Below are positions 1-8,158 of a DNA stretch of 64,000 bases, one piece after another. Both the position numbers and the translations under genes were made by a program. Source of the stretch: Bacteroidia bacterium (GTDB lineage: Bacteria; Bacteroidota; Bacteroidia; Cytophagales; Cyclobacteriaceae); assembly GCA_030432655.1 (NCBI GenBank), contig JAUILA010000013.1:91670-155669 (forward strand), in the 5' to 3' direction. The notes under the pieces are model-generated. The model had not been told where the DNA came from and searched no databases. It saw nothing but the letters and a program-made list of their open reading frames with translations. How positions within the stretch are numbered: position 1 is the first letter of the stretch; every line of letters starts with the position of its first letter.

Positions 1-1
1 A

Positions 2-322
2 AAGATACATGTTGTGCTGCATAAATCCGGGGAAGGTTTTCCCGATGAGGATGAATTTAAATCCCTGGATGTCAGTGCTACCTCAAGCGAAGTAAGTGTA
101 ACTTTTGAAAATATTTCTCCCGGCGATTACGCGCTTTCGGTGGCTCATGATATCAATGAGAACGGCGAACTGGATAAAAACATCATGGGAATACCTAAGG
201 AACCATTCGGCTTTTCAAACGACGAAATGGGCATGTTCGGACCTCCCCGCTTTAAGGATTGCATAGTGAATGTTCCTGAAAACGAGACCGCCACAACCTC
301 GATCACATTAAAGGAAATGTAA
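2..322 (+). CDS. DUF2141 domain protein, C-terminal part
   Basis: The reading frame is open from the left edge of the window, so the true start is missing and only the last 106 or so residues are seen. The fragment carries the usual end of DUF2141 proteins: a beta-rich stretch with an Asp-Xaa-Asn-Xaa-Asn-Gly-type segment (HDINENGELD), then a Gly-Xaa-Pro-Xaa-Glu-Xaa-Xaa-Gly-Phe-Ser motif and a phenylalanine/proline-rich 'FGPPRF' segment. Members of this family in Bacteroidota are small exported proteins of unknown function. The next gene is on the opposite strand and ends 4 bases away, so the two are convergent. A GTG at position 14 could be taken as a start, but coding continues upstream of it, so I treat the gene as truncated by the window edge. 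Confidence 0.8.
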   Translation, partial: KIHVVLHKSGEGFPDEDEFKSLDVSATSSEVSVTFENISPGDYALSVAHDINENGELDKNIMGIPKEPFGFSNDEMGMFGPPRFKDCIVNVPENETATTSITLKEM

Positions 323-326
323 ACGC

Positions 327-803
327 CTAATTGGCTCCTTCGCAGTTACTCAGTAATTCAGTCACTTCTGTCACCGGGATCAATCCGCGTGAATGACCCC
401 ATGAGTTATAAATATAAGTGGCAATTTCTGCGATCTCCAGGTCTTTCAGCATTGGTTGCTCTGGCATAAGTTGGTTATATGTCTTCCCGTTTACGACGAT
501 CTCTCCGCTCTTTCCGTAACGGAGTATGCAAATCACCTCCTCAAAATTATTCTCCATGTAATCAGATTCGGCCAGTGGAGGATAGAGATCGGTAAGCCCT
601 TCCCCGTTTGTCTGATGGCACATATAGCAATATTGATTATACAGGGATTCACCGGCCACCATATATTGTTCCAGCTTGACTGATTCCTCCGGGCTCACTT
701 CTTCCTTCTCAGCGGATTCGTTGCCCTGGTTTTCTGAACTTCCACCGGAGCTGCAGGCAGCAAACGAGCATGCCATAACCATGATTAATAAATTTCTGAT
801 CAT
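327..803 (-). CDS. Cytochrome c lipoprotein
   Basis: A 158-residue exported monoheme c-type cytochrome. The N-terminus is a lipoprotein signal with the acylated cysteine at residue 17 (SFAAC). A Ser/Glu-rich linker of about 25 residues follows, then the heme-binding motif CYMCH (Cys59, Cys62, His63). Met113 in 'QLMPEQP' is the likely distal heme ligand, as in class I cytochromes c. It is probably anchored to a membrane on its periplasmic side and carries electrons between respiratory partners; the partner is not shown by the sequence. Its start overlaps the end of the Sco1-like gene by 4 bases, so the two are probably translated together. This fits a role near a copper-dependent terminal oxidase, which is inference from context. 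Confidence 0.9.
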   Translation of the reverse strand: MIRNLLIMVMACSFAACSSGGSSENQGNESAEKEEVSPEESVKLEQYMVAGESLYNQYCYMCHQTNGEGLTDLYPPLAESDYMENNFEEVICILRYGKSGEIVVNGKTYNQLMPEQPMLKDLEIAEIATYIYNSWGHSRGLIPVTEVTELLSNCEGAN

Positions 804-1423
804 CCTTTGTATTCGTTTTTAAGTCGTTCTATGTCCTTGATCAGCTTGTCCACCTGATCTTCTTTGGTACCATCATAAATACCCCTTATATGGCGGTCCT
901 TATCAACAAGGATAAAAGCTCCGCTGTGGATGTACCCTCCAGGTTCCGACGCATCTTCCATGGCCGTAACCATGTAACTGGTCTGACCGTGTTTAAATAT
1001 AGCCTGCTTGTCGCCTGTAACAAAATGCCATTTTCCGGACTCCACACCCAGTCTGTCAGAAAACTCCTTCAAAACGGCAACAGAGTCATGATCCGGATCA
1101 ATACTGTGCGAAAGAAGAGCAACCTCAGGATCCTCCTCGTAAATTTCATACACCCGGAGCATCTGGGTCTTCATGATCGGACAGATGGTCGGACATGAAG
1201 TAAAAAAGAAGTCGGCAACATAGATCTGATCCTTAAATGTATCCTGAGTTACCATGTTGCTGTCCTGGTCAACAAACGAAAAGTTCGCGATCTGGTGATA
1301 AACCGTATCATTGTTTACCACTTCCCTCCTGCCCAAAATAGGCAATTCACTGGTATTCGAATTATTTTGACAACCCGTGATCAGTGTTACCAACACCAAA
1401 ACGCTAAGTAGTGGAATTCTCAT
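800..1423 (-). CDS. SCO1/SenC family copper chaperone lipoprotein
   Basis: Thioredoxin-fold protein of the Sco1/SenC family, which delivers copper to, or reduces, the CuA site of cytochrome c oxidase. Visible hallmarks are the CPTIC copper/redox motif (Cys77 and Cys81) and the distal His166 in 'YIHSGAF'. The preferred start gives a 207-residue lipoprotein with a clear signal and lipobox Cys18 (LITGC). An upstream ATG would add 42 residues that do not look like a signal and would lie wholly within the HemJ-like gene, so I reject it. The gene overlaps the HemJ-like gene by 20 bases and the cytochrome c gene by 4 bases, which indicates one operon for oxidase and heme functions. Confidence 0.92.
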   Translation of the reverse strand: MRIPLLSVLVLVTLITGCQNNSNTSELPILGRREVVNNDTVYHQIANFSFVDQDSNMVTQDTFKDQIYVADFFFTSCPTICPIMKTQMLRVYEIYEEDPEVALLSHSIDPDHDSVAVLKEFSDRLGVESGKWHFVTGDKQAIFKHGQTSYMVTAMEDASEPGGYIHSGAFILVDKDRHIRGIYDGTKEDQVDKLIKDIERLKNEYKG

Positions 1424-1955
1424 CTTTCTTTCTGATTTTTTTATAAAGCACAATAGCAATATACAGGACGACTCCCAGGCCGATAAGCCAAAGCAGTCCC
1501 CAAAGCATATCAAATGTACTCTTAAGTACAATGATAAATACAATGGCAAAAAGGAACAATGTCGCTACTTCATTCCAGAACCGAAGTTGCTGTGAGGTAT
1601 ATCTGTACTCATCACGCTGCAACTGCCTGTACATACGGTGACACAGCAACTGATAAACATAAAGCAGCGCCACCAGTCCAAGCTTCAGATGCATATAGCC
1701 CTGTTTAAGGTAATCGGGAGAAAGGTACAAAAGACAGCCCCCGAAAATCAACGTCAGCACGGCAGAAGGCCAGGTAATCCCCAGCCATAAACGACGGGCG
1801 TTTCGCTTGTATTCCGGCACCAGTACTCTTTTCTCCTCCTCGCTGCGGTCATTCGCCTCGATCTGGTAGATGAATATCCTGACGATATAAAATATACCGG
1901 CAAACCAGGTTACAATAAAAATAATATGAAGCGCCTTTACATACAGATAGGCCAT
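1404..1955 (-). CDS. hemJ: HemJ/CopD-like integral membrane protein
   Basis: A 183-residue protein with about five hydrophobic segments, close in size to HemJ (UPF0093), the oxygen-independent protoporphyrinogen IX oxidase. The N-terminal segment has the family pattern: His10 in 'ALHIIFIVTWFAG' followed by 'FYIVRIFIYQIEA'. Conserved basic 'RNARRLWLGITWPS' and 'HLKLGLVALLYVYQ' segments follow. HemJ would turn protoporphyrinogen into protoporphyrin in the inner membrane, the step before iron insertion into heme. The downstream Sco1-like and cytochrome c genes support a heme/respiration role. CopD-type copper proteins share the fold, so the exact activity is less certain than the family. Confidence 0.8.
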   Translation of the reverse strand: MAYLYVKALHIIFIVTWFAGIFYIVRIFIYQIEANDRSEEEKRVLVPEYKRNARRLWLGITWPSAVLTLIFGGCLLYLSPDYLKQGYMHLKLGLVALLYVYQLLCHRMYRQLQRDEYRYTSQQLRFWNEVATLFLFAIVFIIVLKSTFDMLWGLLWLIGLGVVLYIAIVLYKKIRKKDENSTT

Positions 1956-1997
1956 AAACTATGCATTCGCTGCTTAAAGTTACACAACGTCCGTGAT

Positions 1998-2813
1998 TTA
2001 AAGTGGTCCATACGGAGAATCTTTGAACCGGAGAACTTTCACCTCGTCTCCCACCCTGACTTTACCGGCTTCCTTCAAACTGGCATGCTGACCGAAAACC
2101 ACTTTCCCATTGATTTTATTTCGGGCCAGCGTGCGCAACGGTTCAACACCCTGTGCACCTGTATTCGGATCAAGCGTCGTCACCACGCACCTGGCACAGG
2201 GCTTTAACCCGTTAAATACCGCAGATCCGGCTGATAATTCACGGTAAAAAAACTCGCTGTTACTTTCACCCCCGGCAATTACCAGGTTGGGCCGGAATCG
2301 CAGGATATCCATTTTTTCTTCTGTCTGGCTTTCCAGTTCACGTACACTTGCCTCATTGATGATCAGGTAAGGATATCCGTCGGCAAAACTCACTTCCTCA
2401 TTCTCCAGCTGCCATTCAGCACGTACAGGGCGGTGGCTGTCAGGAGACATGTACACCAGCCGGCATTCACGTTCCAGTTCGTGCGAAAACCAATCGCTCC
2501 ATTCCCGTTTTCCTTCAAGAGCCAAAACCTCATCGTCCCAGATACGCACCTGCTGCATTTCTCCCTGGTCCGGAACGCATGGGAGATACATAGAATTATT
2601 CTCCCGCTCAATCTTCCAGGAGTCACCGGCATCGGAAATACGAAATGAAAGGAGTTTCCGTTCCTCGCGTAAGCTTATAAACCTGCCCTGCGCATCTGTC
2701 AGCATCCAGCGCCGGTCGCCGGCAAGTCCCCTGCCCCTGGCTTCTGCTTCCTTAAGGGCTACCGCAGGCATGGATTTAACAGGATATATGTAAATCGCGG
2801 ATAATTTGAGCAT
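1998..2813 (-). CDS. MOSC domain protein (YcbX/mARC type)
   Basis: A 271-residue protein with the N-terminal MOSC beta-barrel domain ('YPVKSM' near residues 11-16, then 'RGLAGDRRWML') followed by the MOSC domain. The cysteine expected to bind molybdenum lies in 'KPCARCVVTTLDP', a pattern shared with YcbX and the mitochondrial amidoxime-reducing component. These enzymes reduce N-hydroxylated compounds with a molybdenum cofactor, taking electrons from a partner protein. No ferredoxin domain is fused here, so a separate partner is needed. It is the first gene of the minus-strand run leading into the HemJ-like gene (42-base gap), though it has no obvious functional tie to heme. The substrate cannot be told from sequence. 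Confidence 0.88.
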   Translation of the reverse strand: MLKLSAIYIYPVKSMPAVALKEAEARGRGLAGDRRWMLTDAQGRFISLREERKLLSFRISDAGDSWKIERENNSMYLPCVPDQGEMQQVRIWDDEVLALEGKREWSDWFSHELERECRLVYMSPDSHRPVRAEWQLENEEVSFADGYPYLIINEASVRELESQTEEKMDILRFRPNLVIAGGESNSEFFYRELSAGSAVFNGLKPCARCVVTTLDPNTGAQGVEPLRTLARNKINGKVVFGQHASLKEAGKVRVGDEVKVLRFKDSPYGPL

Positions 2814-2851
2814 CTTTTTGTGTTATCTTTATTGATGTATCAGAAAGAATC

Positions 2852-3532
2852 ATGAGTACGGAACAGTCACTTTGGTATTTTGAGAATGTTAACTTATTCA
2901 ACATTCTATGTCCCCATAAAATTAAGGATCTTGATAAGAAACATGAGTTCCATTTATATGATAAAGGTGAATTTATCTATTTCCCTGAAGAACACGCACG
3001 AAATATCTATATGATCGCAGACGGACGGGTGAAAATAGGGAGCTACACACCTGACGGTAAGGAAATCATTAAATCCATCCTGGGCAGAGGTGAGATTTTT
3101 GGTGAAATGGCCCTGGCGGGAGAAGATAAACGGGAGGATTTTGCCATGACCATGGATAAAAACACTTCCCTCTGCACCATCAGTATCGAAGAAATGAAAG
3201 ATCTCATGGCTGAAAACAAGGAATTCTCCTTTAAAATATATAAGCTCATCGGACTCAGGATCAGAAAACTTGAGAGAAAGATTGAATCTCTTGTGTTCAA
3301 GGATGCCCGCTCACGCATTGTGGAGTTTATCCGGGACGCCGCGGAATGGAAGGGTCAGAAAGTGGGCTTTGAAACTATGATCAAAACAAGGCTTACTCAT
3401 AAAGATATTGCAGACCTGACGGGTACATCGAGGCAAACGGTAACCACGGTTCTCAACGATCTGAAGGAAGCCAATCTCATTAACTTCAACCGGAAGCAAA
3501 TCCTTATCAGGGATATTGAAAAACTTCGTTAA
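2852..3532 (+). CDS. Crp/Fnr family transcriptional regulator
   Basis: A 226-residue two-domain regulator: an N-terminal cyclic-nucleotide-binding-type beta-roll (roughly residues 20-140, with 'RGEIFGEMAL') and a C-terminal Crp-type winged helix ('LTHKDIADLTGTSRQTVTTVL' region, near residues 175-200). The cysteine cluster needed for an Fnr iron-sulfur cluster is absent. The Arg/Ser pair that binds cAMP in Crp is not evident after the GEMAL motif, so the effector is unknown. It diverges from the MOSC-HemJ-Sco-cytochrome operon with a 38-base gap, so it may regulate that operon or itself; this is inference. Its stop overlaps that of the convergent DUF2064 gene by 4 bases. Confidence 0.92.
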   Translation: MSTEQSLWYFENVNLFNILCPHKIKDLDKKHEFHLYDKGEFIYFPEEHARNIYMIADGRVKIGSYTPDGKEIIKSILGRGEIFGEMALAGEDKREDFAMTMDKNTSLCTISIEEMKDLMAENKEFSFKIYKLIGLRIRKLERKIESLVFKDARSRIVEFIRDAAEWKGQKVGFETMIKTRLTHKDIADLTGTSRQTVTTVLNDLKEANLINFNRKQILIRDIEKLR

Positions 3533-4131
3533 TCCGGCTGGTATAAATCAGTTCCTTTGAGATCTTCCAGCTCATCAATATCATTCAGCAAGGGCGTTTG
3601 GGCATACCGCAGCGATTGCCCCCGAATTCGTTTGACTGTTTCGGAGAATACATTGGGGGTACTCCAGTATTTCAAGTCAAACAGTCCGGCGTTTGCTTCT
3701 TTCATTCCAATCAGATAATAGCCACCGTCCCGCGCGGGACCAATGACCACATCATTATTGTCAAGGAGTTCAAAAGCCTGTTCAATTACTTCGGGCGTTA
3801 GGCCGTATACATCCGAACCGATCAGGACCACTTTTTCGTACCCTTCACTCAATACCTCCTGTACAGCATGGTGCATCCTGTCGCCCAGGCTGTCGCCACG
3901 CTGAAGATGCTTGGAATATTTTTTATTATCCCAGCTGTCTTCCCGGTCCGCATACCGGCTGTAATATACAGCCTTGTCCCGGCTTACACGGTTTGCCACC
4001 TCCCGCGTCATAACAATAAGCTTAAAATATACTTCCAGGGCGGCTTCGTTTCCGATTTGCCTCGCGAGACGCGTTTTTACCTGTCCGATCTCGGGGTTCT
4101 TGAGAAATATGATCAGTTTTCCGTCAGTCAT
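3529..4131 (-). CDS. DUF2064 / TIGR04282-type nucleotidyl- or glycosyltransferase
   Basis: A 200-residue cytosolic protein of the DUF2064 family (GT-A-like fold). Typical motifs are the N-terminal 'KNPEIGQVKTRLA', the 'GDSLGDRMHHA' segment, the metal-site region 'LIGSDVYGLTP' (Asp in place of the more usual Asp-Xaa-Pro) and 'GPARDGGYYLIG'. Database names link TIGR04282 to arsenosugar synthesis, but no arsenic gene or radical SAM partner lies here. It is the last gene of an overlapping minus-strand run (8-base overlap with the rhodanese gene) that includes three other glycosyltransferases. A role in making an activated sugar or modified glycan is therefore more likely in this setting. The exact reaction is unknown. 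Confidence 0.85.
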   Translation of the reverse strand: MTDGKLIIFLKNPEIGQVKTRLARQIGNEAALEVYFKLIVMTREVANRVSRDKAVYYSRYADREDSWDNKKYSKHLQRGDSLGDRMHHAVQEVLSEGYEKVVLIGSDVYGLTPEVIEQAFELLDNNDVVIGPARDGGYYLIGMKEANAGLFDLKYWSTPNVFSETVKRIRGQSLRYAQTPLLNDIDELEDLKGTDLYQPD

Positions 4132-4627
4132 ATACCGCGATGCCCCTGGTCAGGTATTTTGACCAGGCTTCATTATAAGTATGTACACTGTCTGTGGCGT
4201 TTCCATCCTGCCCTACCACTTCATACCCCCGGTTTTTCCAGTCAAAAATTCCGCCATACAGATTCAGTACATGTTTAAAACCAATTTCATGAAGTTTTTC
4301 ACCAGCTTTCTCACTGCGGTATCCCACCGAACAATAAAGTATAATGGTATCCTGGCGTGACAAATCGTCAAATTCCGTTGCCTCAAAATTTTCGTAGTCC
4401 GTCAGTATAGCTCCCGGAATAACGCTTATTTTTTGCTCAGCGGGCGAACGGATATCCAGCAAAACAATGTCCCGGTCCATACGATTGTGTAGTTCATCCG
4501 GGCTAATCAGCGGTACCGACCGGTCCAGTATCTCATTCAGTTCCTCGTCGAGTGTTTCGTTGGATTTCATGCAGCCTGTTAGTGCCGACAGTAGAAGTAT
4601 ACTGAGGCTAATTCTTAAAATTCCCAT
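4124..4627 (-). CDS. Rhodanese-domain lipoprotein
   Basis: A 167-residue exported protein: lipoprotein signal with acylated Cys19 (LTGC), a short acidic linker, then one rhodanese domain. The active-site loop is 'CSVGYRSEKA', with the persulfide-forming Cys99. Rhodanese domains move sulfane sulfur or act as phosphatase-like or redox modules. Its location outside the cytoplasm argues against tRNA or cofactor thiolation. The start chosen gives the signal peptide; an upstream ATG adds 42 residues inside the neighbouring gene. It overlaps the GT-C gene by 20 bases and the DUF2064 gene by 8, so it is made together with glycosyltransferases. Why an envelope rhodanese is needed there is not clear. 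Confidence 0.88.
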   Translation of the reverse strand: MGILRISLSILLLSALTGCMKSNETLDEELNEILDRSVPLISPDELHNRMDRDIVLLDIRSPAEQKISVIPGAILTDYENFEATEFDDLSRQDTIILYCSVGYRSEKAGEKLHEIGFKHVLNLYGGIFDWKNRGYEVVGQDGNATDSVHTYNEAWSKYLTRGIAVYD

Positions 4628-5957
4628 AAAGCGGATTGAATGAAAGCTTCTTTGCATATAAGAATTCATAAAGCATATATACAACAACAAGGGCGTATTC
4701 CACAAAAGTAAGCCACAAATTTTCCTCAAAGCCGCCAACGGAATAACCTGCATAGGAAAGCACGATGAGACCGCTCCATAAAACCGGATAATATACTTTC
4801 TGCAATGGCATCAGTGCCAGAAGGATCAGGATATACCAGGGATGCACCGTGGTTGCCAGTAATAGAAATATGGTCAGGGATATCCCGATGGCGCTGGTGA
4901 GCATTATTTTTACCGGAGAATGCTTCCAGGCAAAAACAACGATGGCGGCCACAGTGAAAAACGCAAGATATGGTCCGGCCGTACCAATAATATTATACCC
5001 TTTGTACCACCAGCCGATCTCACGGACAATGTAATAGATGCTTGCATTAAACTCGAATTTCCGGAAGTACAATTCGAGTGAATTGCCAAGGCCATAAACC
5101 AGGTCTGCGTCGAGGAACGGCAAGGTAAACGCCACAACCAGGAGGAAAGTCGTCAGGGCAAAACGAGCAAAAACGCGAACTCCCGTTTGTTTCAGCATCA
5201 CAGGTAAAAAAATCAGGGGAATCAGCTTTACGCCAATCGCGAGTCCGAATACTCCCCCTGCCATCCAGATGTGCCGTGAATACAGCAGGAGAATCGACAG
5301 CAGGCAGAAGAAGATCATTAAGCCTTCAAAATGAAGGTTTCCCGTGATTTCCAGTATAACCAATGGATTAAGCCAGTACCAGGAAATCCGTCGCGGATCC
5401 AGGCCCGCCTGCAGGATGAATCGTTGTAGCAAAAAAAATGTCCCGCACTCAGCTGCGATAAGGATGGTCCGTAAAAGGACAGCCGACCAGAAGACATCGC
5501 CCCCGGTGACCGCTGCCGTAAGCATGAAAAAGAACTGACTTACGGGTGGATAAACCGTAAAATAATCCGGGGAATTGAGATTGTTGTACAATGATACGCT
5601 GAGTCCGTCCGGCAGTATTCCCTGCTCCATGTACCATGATGGGACTTGCGAGAACGGGTGTATACCCTGCCAGGTGAGCTGACCGTCCCAGACAAAACGA
5701 TAGAGATCATCAGATAGGTTTGGCAGCATGAATAACAGGATAATCCTGAAAATAAACCCGGCGGTAAAATGTGTCCGTATAGAAACGGCTTGTCGCTGCC
5801 ATATTAGATAGAGACAGAGTGAAAAAAGCGCGCTGAAAATACCAAGTAATTCAAACGTATTATGTCGTTCGAGAAAATAACCACCATACAGCAAGAAAGC
5901 GCCGAAAAGCGCGGCAGCAGTGTACCAGCGGCCGGTTGCTTTATTTGGAAGCTGCAT
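4608..5957 (-). CDS. GT-C polyprenyl-phosphate-sugar glycosyltransferase (MptB-like)
   Basis: A 449-residue multi-spanning membrane protein with about 11-12 hydrophobic segments. The first outer loop carries the acidic 'DDLYRFVWDG' motif typical of GT-C mannosyltransferases (MptB/DUF2029-like) that take a sugar from a polyprenyl phosphate carrier on the outer face of the inner membrane. A second family-like segment is 'HPWYILILLALMP' near the C-terminus. The gene overlaps the family 2 glycosyltransferase before it by 17 bases and the rhodanese gene after it by 20. A DPM1-like enzyme two genes upstream could supply the polyprenyl-phosphate sugar. The acceptor and sugar cannot be read from sequence. 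Confidence 0.82.
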   Translation of the reverse strand: MQLPNKATGRWYTAAALFGAFLLYGGYFLERHNTFELLGIFSALFSLCLYLIWQRQAVSIRTHFTAGFIFRIILLFMLPNLSDDLYRFVWDGQLTWQGIHPFSQVPSWYMEQGILPDGLSVSLYNNLNSPDYFTVYPPVSQFFFMLTAAVTGGDVFWSAVLLRTILIAAECGTFFLLQRFILQAGLDPRRISWYWLNPLVILEITGNLHFEGLMIFFCLLSILLLYSRHIWMAGGVFGLAIGVKLIPLIFLPVMLKQTGVRVFARFALTTFLLVVAFTLPFLDADLVYGLGNSLELYFRKFEFNASIYYIVREIGWWYKGYNIIGTAGPYLAFFTVAAIVVFAWKHSPVKIMLTSAIGISLTIFLLLATTVHPWYILILLALMPLQKVYYPVLWSGLIVLSYAGYSVGGFEENLWLTFVEYALVVVYMLYEFLYAKKLSFNPLYGNFKN

Positions 5958-7410
5958 GCTTTACTGGTCTGACGGAGTAATAGAACACCATCCCGAAACC
6001 CAGGGCAAGCATACCGTGAAAAAACATCAGACCGAAGTCATTCCAGAGAATGCCCGCACCAATTGCGGCCAGGAAATATAGCATCAGCAATCCTTCTATC
6101 ACTGAGGTAATGCTGATTTTCGGGGTTATGTATGAATTCTCCTGCCACCGATCCTGCCTTTTCAGGATATTGAATTTCGGAGTACGTATAAAGTTGCTTC
6201 TGATACCAAGCAACCCCTCGGCTACCGCAATCCCGTTGTGTAGCGACAAGCCCATACTTACTATAAGGAAAACTGGAAAGGTCCTTAGGAAATAGCCGGT
6301 TTTGCCTTTACCCTTGTGGGTGGCCCGTACGGAGATCCAATAGAACCAGGCGATCGACAGAAAGCCGGCAATAAAAATAATGCCTGCGTGAAATAAAGGA
6401 GTAAACGAAGGATCTATTGATTTGATCCACAAAGCAGGAACACTCAATACAGCTGCCAGCAGAAGGCAAATAAAGACCGAACTGTTCAGCAAATGGAAAA
6501 GCGCGTGGACTTTACCGGTTAGTGACAGGTCAGACCGGAACACCTGGCCCAGGTTTTTGCGGGCGGTTTCCGCGGCTCCCTTGTTCCACCTGTATTGCTG
6601 GGATTTGATGGCCGGCATGATAACCGGTAGCTCTGCCGGTGAAATACATTCTTCCAGGTAGGTGAACTTCCATCCTTTCAGCTGGGCCCTGTAGCTCAGG
6701 TCCAGGTCTTCTGTAAGCGTATCCGCAGACCAGCCACCTGCCTCTTCAATACACCGGCGGCGCCATACCCCGGCTGTTCCATTAAAGTTTATAAAACTGC
6801 CTGCATGGCTTCGGCCTGTTTGCTCAATGGAAAAATGCGCATCCAGTCCGAATGCCTGCAAGCGGGTCAGCAACGAGTATTCGCGGTTTAAATGGCCCCA
6901 ACGGGTTTGTACCACCCCGGTCTGATCGTCAAAGGCACGAAGAGTACGCGTCAGAAAGTCATTCTCCGGCATAAAATCCGCATCAAAAATAGCGATGAAT
7001 TCTCCTGCGGCAAGTTTCAGACCATGGGCCAGGGCACCTGCCTTGAACCCTTTCCGGTTGCCCCGCTGAATATGTTGGATATTTACACCTGAACGTTGGT
7101 ACTTCGCCGTCAATGAAGCCACAATCGTGGAGGTTTCATCCGTGGAATCATCCAACACCTGAATTTCCAGGCGCTCTGAAGGGTAATCCAGCCGGCAGAT
7201 GCAATTAATAAGTCGCTCAGCTACGTATTTTTCGTTGTATAAAGGGAGTTGCACCGTGACCATCGGGTATTTCACCAGTGGTGTTGCATTCTCCTTCCGC
7301 TGCTTACGACCCCTTAAATAATGAATGGTCAGGTGCAGCTGTCCCAGGCTGAACAGAAAAATGAACAGCAGGAATATTGAATAAAAAATGATTATTCCCC
7401 ACTCAAGCAT
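5941..7410 (-). CDS. Membrane glycosyltransferase family 2, cellulose-synthase-like
   Basis: A 489-residue processive-type GT2 enzyme. One N-terminal membrane segment is followed by a cytosolic GT-A domain with all four expected motifs: 'LDDSTDET', the metal-binding 'FDADFMP', the catalytic-base region 'LTEDLDLSYR', and 'QQYRWNKG' (QxxRW). The last 150 or so residues hold about four membrane segments. Enzymes of this type polymerise or transfer sugars such as glucose, mannose or N-acetylglucosamine at the membrane. No BcsB-like partner or PilZ domain is present, so cellulose export is unlikely. The start overlaps the end of the DPM1-like gene by 8 bases and the end overlaps the GT-C gene by 17. 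Confidence 0.9.
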   Translation of the reverse strand: MLEWGIIIFYSIFLLFIFLFSLGQLHLTIHYLRGRKQRKENATPLVKYPMVTVQLPLYNEKYVAERLINCICRLDYPSERLEIQVLDDSTDETSTIVASLTAKYQRSGVNIQHIQRGNRKGFKAGALAHGLKLAAGEFIAIFDADFMPENDFLTRTLRAFDDQTGVVQTRWGHLNREYSLLTRLQAFGLDAHFSIEQTGRSHAGSFINFNGTAGVWRRRCIEEAGGWSADTLTEDLDLSYRAQLKGWKFTYLEECISPAELPVIMPAIKSQQYRWNKGAAETARKNLGQVFRSDLSLTGKVHALFHLLNSSVFICLLLAAVLSVPALWIKSIDPSFTPLFHAGIIFIAGFLSIAWFYWISVRATHKGKGKTGYFLRTFPVFLIVSMGLSLHNGIAVAEGLLGIRSNFIRTPKFNILKRQDRWQENSYITPKISITSVIEGLLMLYFLAAIGAGILWNDFGLMFFHGMLALGFGMVFYYSVRPVKHAASK

Positions 7411-8095
7411 AGCGCAATATGGTCCAGATGATCTTGTAACCAGCCATTATTGTCCCTTTCAGTGTTCCGGACACTTTGCTGAAACCAATTCGTTTTCTGT
7501 AAGATACAGGTACTTCCACGCATCTCAAACCATTTTTCACAGCCTTTAGTTGCATTTCCACCGTCCAGCCGTAATTGGTATCCTTCATTCCAATTTTTTT
7601 CAGGTCATCAAACCGGATCGCCCGGAAAGGTCCGAGGTCCGTAAAACGGGCGCCATACATAATACGCAGCAGCCAGGTCGCCAGCTGGTTCCCAAAAACC
7701 TGCTGTGGCGTCATTGATCCGCGTTCACGCTGCCCCAGTGCGCGGGACCCGATCACCAGCTCTGCCCTGCCTTCCCTAATAGGCGATATCACGTCTGGCA
7801 ATTCCTCCGGATGATCGGAATAATCCGCGTCCATAAAAACTATGATATCCTCAGGCTTCGCTTTACGGCCGACGTAGGCAATACCCGTCAGACAGGCCTG
7901 CCCGTACCCTTTTCTGTTTTCATCCAGAACGATCGCTCCCGCACTTTCGGCCGATTTCCGGGTTTCATCGGTGGAAGCATTGTTAACTACCACAACCTCC
8001 TCCACCATCCCTGCCGGAATATCCGCCACCACGCGGCCAACACTGTTCTCTTCATTAAATGCAGGAATAACCACAAATACGCGGTAGTCAGACAT
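7403..8095 (-). CDS. DPM1-like polyprenyl-phosphate glycosyltransferase (GT2)
   Basis: A 230-residue soluble or peripheral GT2 protein like dolichyl/undecaprenyl-phosphate mannosyl- or glucosyltransferases. It shows 'VVIPAFNEENSV' at the N-terminus, 'NNASTDET', the metal-binding 'FMDADYSDHPE', and the substrate segment 'GSRALGQRERGSMTP'. There is no C-terminal membrane anchor, as in Dpm1 of the soluble type. It probably charges a polyprenyl phosphate with a sugar from a nucleotide sugar. It begins 63 bases after the proS stop and overlaps the next GT2 gene by 8 bases. The GT-C enzyme two genes later is a natural user of its product (inference). Confidence 0.87.
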   Translation of the reverse strand: MSDYRVFVVIPAFNEENSVGRVVADIPAGMVEEVVVVNNASTDETRKSAESAGAIVLDENRKGYGQACLTGIAYVGRKAKPEDIIVFMDADYSDHPEELPDVISPIREGRAELVIGSRALGQRERGSMTPQQVFGNQLATWLLRIMYGARFTDLGPFRAIRFDDLKKIGMKDTNYGWTVEMQLKAVKNGLRCVEVPVSYRKRIGFSKVSGTLKGTIMAGYKIIWTILRYA

Positions 8096-8158
8096 AGCTG
8101 AGTGTAATAACGAAGGAATCTTTACCAGGATGCGTCAGGTTCACGACAAATGACAGGA

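Noticed and set aside
3529..8095. Arsenosugar biosynthesis cluster
   Set aside because: Only the DUF2064 name and a rhodanese suggest it. The radical SAM enzyme and arsenic genes are absent.
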